Shown here: positions 60,180 through 64,000 of the stretch, piece after piece
Numbering within the stretch: position 1 is the stretch's first letter
How the letters are laid out: each line of letters starts with the position of its first letter
Assembly: GCA_031271045.1 (NCBI GenBank)
Contig: JAISWO010000003.1
Coordinates: forward strand, 1 to 64,000
Length of the DNA stretch: 64,000 bases
From: Tannerellaceae bacterium
GTDB lineage: Bacteria; Bacteroidota; Bacteroidia; Bacteroidales; Tannerellaceae
Direction: 5' to 3'
Program-made: the position numbers and the translations under genes
The notes under the pieces: generated by a model
The model's input: the letters and a program-made list of their open reading frames with translations, nothing else
Databases searched by the model: none
What the model was told of the DNA's origin: nothing

Positions 60180-62882
60180 TCAGTAGCCCAGTTCGAAGTC
60201 GCGGTCTACGGCCGGGACGCCTTCGGTCATCCACTTGGGTGCAGGCCGGTTGTTGAGGTAATGTTCGAAGAACTGGAACATGCGCGTTTGGAAGTCTATC
60301 TTGTTAGCCATGCGCAGGGGCCAGTGAGGTTCGCCCATGTAATTCAGTAGCCAGGCCGGCTTCTGAAGGCGCTTGAGGGCGATAAAAAACTCGATGCCCT
60401 GATACCAGGGTACGTGGCCGTCGTTGTCGTTGGCCATGATCAGGATGGGTGTCTCGACCTTATCCATGTCGAACAGGGGGGAGTTCTCGATATAACGCAG
60501 GGGGGATTCCCAGATGGAGGCTCCGATGCGGCTTTGGCCATGCTCGTACTGGAAGGAGCGGTTCAGCCCCGATCCCCAGCGGATGCCGCCGTAAGCGCTG
60601 AACATATTCACCACCGGGGCGCCTGACTCGATGGCGGCGAACAGGCGGGTGCGGGTGGCTAAGTAAGCATCCTGGTAGCCTCCCCAGCTATGCCCCTGGG
60701 CGCCGATGGCCTTCTCGTTCACATATCCCTTGGCGATGAGGGCGGCGATGCCCGGCATGACGCTCTTGAAACAGCTTTCGCCCGGATAGCCGTCGTCGTA
60801 GACAATATCGGGATTGAAGACGATGTATCCGTTGCTGTTGTAGAAGTGATAGTCGACCGACGAACGGTTCACCTCCGGCATACGGTAGGAATGGAGGGTC
60901 TCGGAATTGCGCTCGTAGAAGTTGACGATGACGGGATATTTCTTCGAGGGGTCGAATCCGGCCGGTTTGTAGATGACTCCTTCCAGGCGCCGGCCGTCTA
61001 AAGATGTCCACGACGTCAGTTCGGCCGTTCCCCATACGAAAGGTATTTGCTGGGTGAAGCCCTTGGTCAGGCGGCGGGAGCTCCGGAAGCTGAGGTCGGA
61101 CAGGAGGATGTCGGGATACTGCGCATAGGTCTCGGAAGTATAGATCAGGGCGTCGGCCTTGCGGGCCTTCAGCGGCGTGGAGAGCGCAAAGTCGCCCGCC
61201 AGCAGGGCCTCAGGCGTAGCGGACGAGGTGAAGCGGGCGCTGTAATAACCTTCTCCTTTGGTTGTATGGTTGAAACCGGTGAGGAGTTGCGTCTCTTTCG
61301 GGTCGATGAACGTCTCTTCGTCGTCGAGCTGCACGCGGCGGTAGGCGATGTTATCGCTGCGTCCGCTCCGGGTGAGATTGACCGGCGTAGCAGCGGCGGC
61401 AGGGTCGAACTGCCAGATGTCGAAGCGATCGTACAGGAGCAGAGCTTTGTCGCCGGCCGTCCATCCGGCGGCGCCGTGGGCATTCGGGTGACTGGGCGTA
61501 TCGTGGTCTTCGTTCCATGCGATGAAAGAGGCGGGCGTTGTCAGGCGGTAGCTTTTGCCTGCGGCGATGGAGTGGGTATACCAGGAACTGTCCTTCGGGT
61601 TATACCAATAAGCATAGGTTCCTTCGGGCGAGAGACGTACGCGTGCGGTGGTGGCCTTTACGACCGGTGTCTTTGCGCCCGTCAGGAGGTTGACGCTGTA
61701 TACATCGGTACGGGCGGCGCCTTCCCACATACGTTCGATGTCGTAAGGGACGGTTGTGGAAAGGAGAGCCACGTTGACTTCATCGTTTTCGACGGTTTGA
61801 AGCGTCGTTATTTCAGGTGAAGTCAGGGGAATGAAGCGTTGGCCAGCCAGGTTGTAAGCCACGGTATAGGTCTTTTTCAGATCTTCGGCCCGGCTGTAAT
61901 CCTGCTGGGTGTACTGTATGCCTTCGTTCCAGTTCCAGACCTGCACGTTGGGGCGGTTCTCGGCCAGGATGGTTGTATCCTTCTGCTTTGGTTCCGGAGC
62001 GATGCCGAAGAAGAGTCGACGGGCGTTCTTGGAGAAACTCAGTTTGCCGTGTTCGCTGATCACCCATTGCGGGGGGAGGAAGGCGTCGGTCCGTCCGGCA
62101 ATGCGTTTGGCCGTCTGGCCCGTTTCGGCCAGGTAGAGGGCGAAGTTGGTGTTCGTAGAGTCTTTGTCGGGACAGTAGAGGAAAGCCAGGCGGCTGCCTT
62201 TCTCATCGGCGGCTATCTGGCGGAACACGCCATCCCCTTCCCATACCAGCGTTGGCTCCCCCTGCCCCGGCAGATAGGCGTAGAGGCCGGGTTTGGCAAG
62301 ACTGTCTGTTGTGACGTAATAGAGGACATTGTTCTTCTTGGCAAAGAAATACTGGCTGACGCTGGGGAAGCTGACGGATTGCGATCCGTCCAGGGTGCGC
62401 ACATGGAGGGTGGAGTCGGCTTTCCGCCCGCACTGGTAGGCGAGCCACGAGGCGCTTTCGGAGACTTTATAGGAGCGGACCGAGTCGATCGTTTCCTCCG
62501 CCCGGCCCTGCAGGTTGTAGAGGACGAGTTGCTCTACCGGCATCTTATCTTCTTTGGTTTTCTTGAGCTTCAGCGCTTCGGTTTCTTCCAGTGTGGCGGT
62601 CTTTGTGACCAGCAGATAGTGCGGGAGGGCGAACTCGCTCTTCTTTGCCGGCGTGAAGGAAGCGATATCTTCTCCTTCGCGGTTATAGGCATAAACGATA
62701 GCGTCTCCCCGCCAGGGTTCGAGGGTGGCGGCGACCCAGCGGCCGTCGTCCGAGATGGCTTTTGCGGTGATACGTTTCCAGCCGGCCAGGTCATCGACTG
62801 TCATCGGCCTTGGGGCCACCTGTGCGACTGCCGACAAGCTTATGCCCGCAGTCAGTAAGAGGATTGATCTTCGTAGATTCAT
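60180..62882 (-). CDS. exported S9 family (prolyl oligopeptidase-type) serine peptidase
   Basis: The gene starts at the ATG at 62882 (MNLRRSILLLTAGISLSAVAQ), giving 900 residues with a signal peptide; the longer frame upstream reads into the neighbouring peptidase gene. About 600 N-terminal residues form a beta-propeller-like region (WAYQCGRKADSTLHV, VSQYFFAKKNNVLYYVTTDS). The C-terminal catalytic domain has GHSWGGYQDAYLA (catalytic Ser), MANDNDGHVPWYQ (Asp) and MGEPHWPLR (His). All three residues are present, so an active exopeptidase or oligopeptidase acting in the periplasm is likely. It is followed by an intrinsic terminator and a 21-bp repeat array. It lies 49 bp downstream of a related peptidase. 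Confidence 0.88.
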   Translation of the reverse strand: MNLRRSILLLTAGISLSAVAQVAPRPMTVDDLAGWKRITAKAISDDGRWVAATLEPWRGDAIVYAYNREGEDIASFTPAKKSEFALPHYLLVTKTATLEETEALKLKKTKEDKMPVEQLVLYNLQGRAEETIDSVRSYKVSESASWLAYQCGRKADSTLHVRTLDGSQSVSFPSVSQYFFAKKNNVLYYVTTDSLAKPGLYAYLPGQGEPTLVWEGDGVFRQIAADEKGSRLAFLYCPDKDSTNTNFALYLAETGQTAKRIAGRTDAFLPPQWVISEHGKLSFSKNARRLFFGIAPEPKQKDTTILAENRPNVQVWNWNEGIQYTQQDYSRAEDLKKTYTVAYNLAGQRFIPLTSPEITTLQTVENDEVNVALLSTTVPYDIERMWEGAARTDVYSVNLLTGAKTPVVKATTARVRLSPEGTYAYWYNPKDSSWYTHSIAAGKSYRLTTPASFIAWNEDHDTPSHPNAHGAAGWTAGDKALLLYDRFDIWQFDPAAAATPVNLTRSGRSDNIAYRRVQLDDEETFIDPKETQLLTGFNHTTKGEGYYSARFTSSATPEALLAGDFALSTPLKARKADALIYTSETYAQYPDILLSDLSFRSSRRLTKGFTQQIPFVWGTAELTSWTSLDGRRLEGVIYKPAGFDPSKKYPVIVNFYERNSETLHSYRMPEVNRSSVDYHFYNSNGYIVFNPDIVYDDGYPGESCFKSVMPGIAALIAKGYVNEKAIGAQGHSWGGYQDAYLATRTRLFAAIESGAPVVNMFSAYGGIRWGSGLNRSFQYEHGQSRIGASIWESPLRYIENSPLFDMDKVETPILIMANDNDGHVPWYQGIEFFIALKRLQKPAWLLNYMGEPHWPLRMANKIDFQTRMFQFFEHYLNNRPAPKWMTEGVPAVDRDFELGY

Positions 62883-62931
62883 ATATTCATTGTTATTGTA
62901 TCTTGTTAGAGGGTCTTTGGAACGCTTCGAT

Positions 62932-64000
62932 TCATTTCCCAACATTCCGGACGTAGGTGTCGAGCCAGGCATCGGTTTCGTAGAGGAGGTGCAGTATGTT
63001 CTCTCGCGCCGAGTAGGAGTGACTTTCGTAGGGCAGCAGGACAAAGCGGCTGACGCCCCCGTGCCCCTGGATGGCGGCAAAGAGACGTTCGCTCTGGATC
63101 GGGAAGGTGCCGGTGTTATTGTCTGCCTCGCCGTGCACTAAGAGCAGGGCGCCGCTCAGCTTGTCGGCATAGTTGAAAGGCGACATGGCGTGATAGACTT
63201 CGGGCGCTTCCCAGTAGGTACGCGTTTCGGCCTGGAATCCAAAGGGAGTGAGCGAACGGTTATAGGCGCCGCTCCGGGCAATGCCGGCCTTGAAGAGGCT
63301 GGTATGCGTCATCAGGTTGGCCGTCATAAAGCCTCCGTAGGAATGTCCGCCTACGGCCATGCGCGATGTATCGCCTACGCCCAGGTCGTAAATCGCCTTG
63401 GCGGCCGCTTCGGCATTACCGGTAAGCTGAGCGATGAAGTTATCGTTCGGCTCGACGCCTTCGGATCCGACGATCGGCATCTCGACATTCTCCATAACGG
63501 CAAACCCCCGGGTCACCCAGAAGACCGGCGAACGGTAACTGATGGTCGTAAAGCGGTATTGCGACCCCCGCACCTGCGCCGCATCGTCAGCCGAACGGTA
63601 TTCGCGCGGATAGGCCCACATGAGGACGGGCAAACGTCCGTCACGCTCCTTATTGTAACCCACCGGTGTGTAGAGCGTAGCCGTCAGGTTGAGTCCGTCG
63701 GCACGATTATATTGCATCTTTTCCACCTGCATGCCTTCCAACTGAGGGTAGGGCGTAACGAAAGAGGTCAGGGCGTCGGCTTTCTTTGCCCGGGCGTCGT
63801 GGAAGATGTAATTGACCGGCTCTTTCACCGACTCGCGCGAGGTGATGAACTGTAGCTTGACGGGGTCGACGACGTCGACAACCGTTTCATAATACGGAGC
63901 CTCGCATCGCCAGAGGATCGTACTCTTGCGCGTGTCGATGCGGTAGCGACTGATGTAGGGCATGTCTCCTTCGGGCGAGGCACCTTGTGCGATAAGCAGG
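62932..64000 (-). CDS. S9 family serine peptidase, 3' part (5' end beyond the window)
   Basis: The open frame continues without a stop to the window edge, so the N terminus is missing and about 356 residues are visible. The catalytic domain has SRMAVGGHSYGGFMTANLM (Ser), LVHGEADNNTGTFPIQ (Asp) and YESHSYSARENILH (His), followed by a C-terminal DAWLDTYVRNVGK. A region before it has VEKMQYNRADGLNLTATLY. The two S9 genes are tandem and 49 bp apart, so they may be one operon. The related gene downstream shares the fold but has quite different motifs, so this is not a recent duplicate. Confidence 0.85.
   Translation of the reverse strand, partial: LLIAQGASPEGDMPYISRYRIDTRKSTILWRCEAPYYETVVDVVDPVKLQFITSRESVKEPVNYIFHDARAKKADALTSFVTPYPQLEGMQVEKMQYNRADGLNLTATLYTPVGYNKERDGRLPVLMWAYPREYRSADDAAQVRGSQYRFTTISYRSPVFWVTRGFAVMENVEMPIVGSEGVEPNDNFIAQLTGNAEAAAKAIYDLGVGDTSRMAVGGHSYGGFMTANLMTHTSLFKAGIARSGAYNRSLTPFGFQAETRTYWEAPEVYHAMSPFNYADKLSGALLLVHGEADNNTGTFPIQSERLFAAIQGHGGVSRFVLLPYESHSYSARENILHLLYETDAWLDTYVRNVGK

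Noticed and set aside
62883..63080. Upstream extension of the first S9 peptidase
   Set aside because: It reads into the neighbouring peptidase gene in a different frame. A typical signal peptide begins at 62882.

Overview
The window looks like chromosome of a Bacteroidota species, most likely order Bacteroidales. The evidence is SusC/SusD with an N-terminal STN domain, an ECF sigma/FecR pair, an AT-rich translation-initiation style without strong Shine-Dalgarno sites, and several matches to the Bacteroides-type promoter (TTTG, about 20 bp, TAnnTTTG). The genus cannot be fixed from sequence alone; Tannerellaceae or a relative is only a guess.

Region 1, 1 to about 27,000, is a prophage that continues left of the window. 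Its head module is Mu-like: portal (gp29 type) fused to an F-type minor head protein, a gp36-type protein, TerL, TerS and a partial gpG-type protein, all on the minus strand. A plus-strand late operon diverges from a control region that carries three phased palindromes (5760-5818). It runs protease/scaffold, major capsid, lysis genes, tail tube, G/GT chaperone pair with a -1 slippery site, tape measure, Dit, fibres and tail tip, so it is a long-tailed siphovirus-like tail on a Mu-like head. The transposase and repressor would lie outside the window. The right end holds accessory genes (a lipoprotein, a small HExxH membrane protein, a Dam methylase), small regulatory genes with duplicated promoters, and three candidate small RNAs.

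Region 2, about 27,000 to 37,200, is host core: a DUF4105 protein, a degenerate alkaline-phosphatase-fold protein and SecA in one minus-strand run, then an EF-G paralogue that lacks the catalytic His of its G3 motif (EF-G2-like).

Region 3, 37,300 to 41,300, is a membrane-bound uptake-type [NiFe] hydrogenase (small and large subunits, cytochrome b, maturation protease). Its maturation genes hypC, hypD, hypE and hypF sit at 51,800-57,056. Between them is a plus-strand cassette (41,900-51,700) of ECF sigma, FecR, SusC, SusD, a Tat-exported xylose-isomerase-like barrel protein and an exported M81 (MlrC-type) metallopeptidase, with no glycoside hydrolase.

Region 4, 57,060 to 64,000, holds a metallo-beta-lactamase-fold hydrolase, a type I asparaginase, a lipoprotein and two tandem S9 peptidases, the second cut by the window edge.

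A recurring feature is a set of four intergenic tandem arrays of unrelated sequence whose units are 21, 42 or about 41 bp. Three of them lie directly behind an intrinsic terminator. One is flanked by two diverged copies of the same ~120 bp terminator region.
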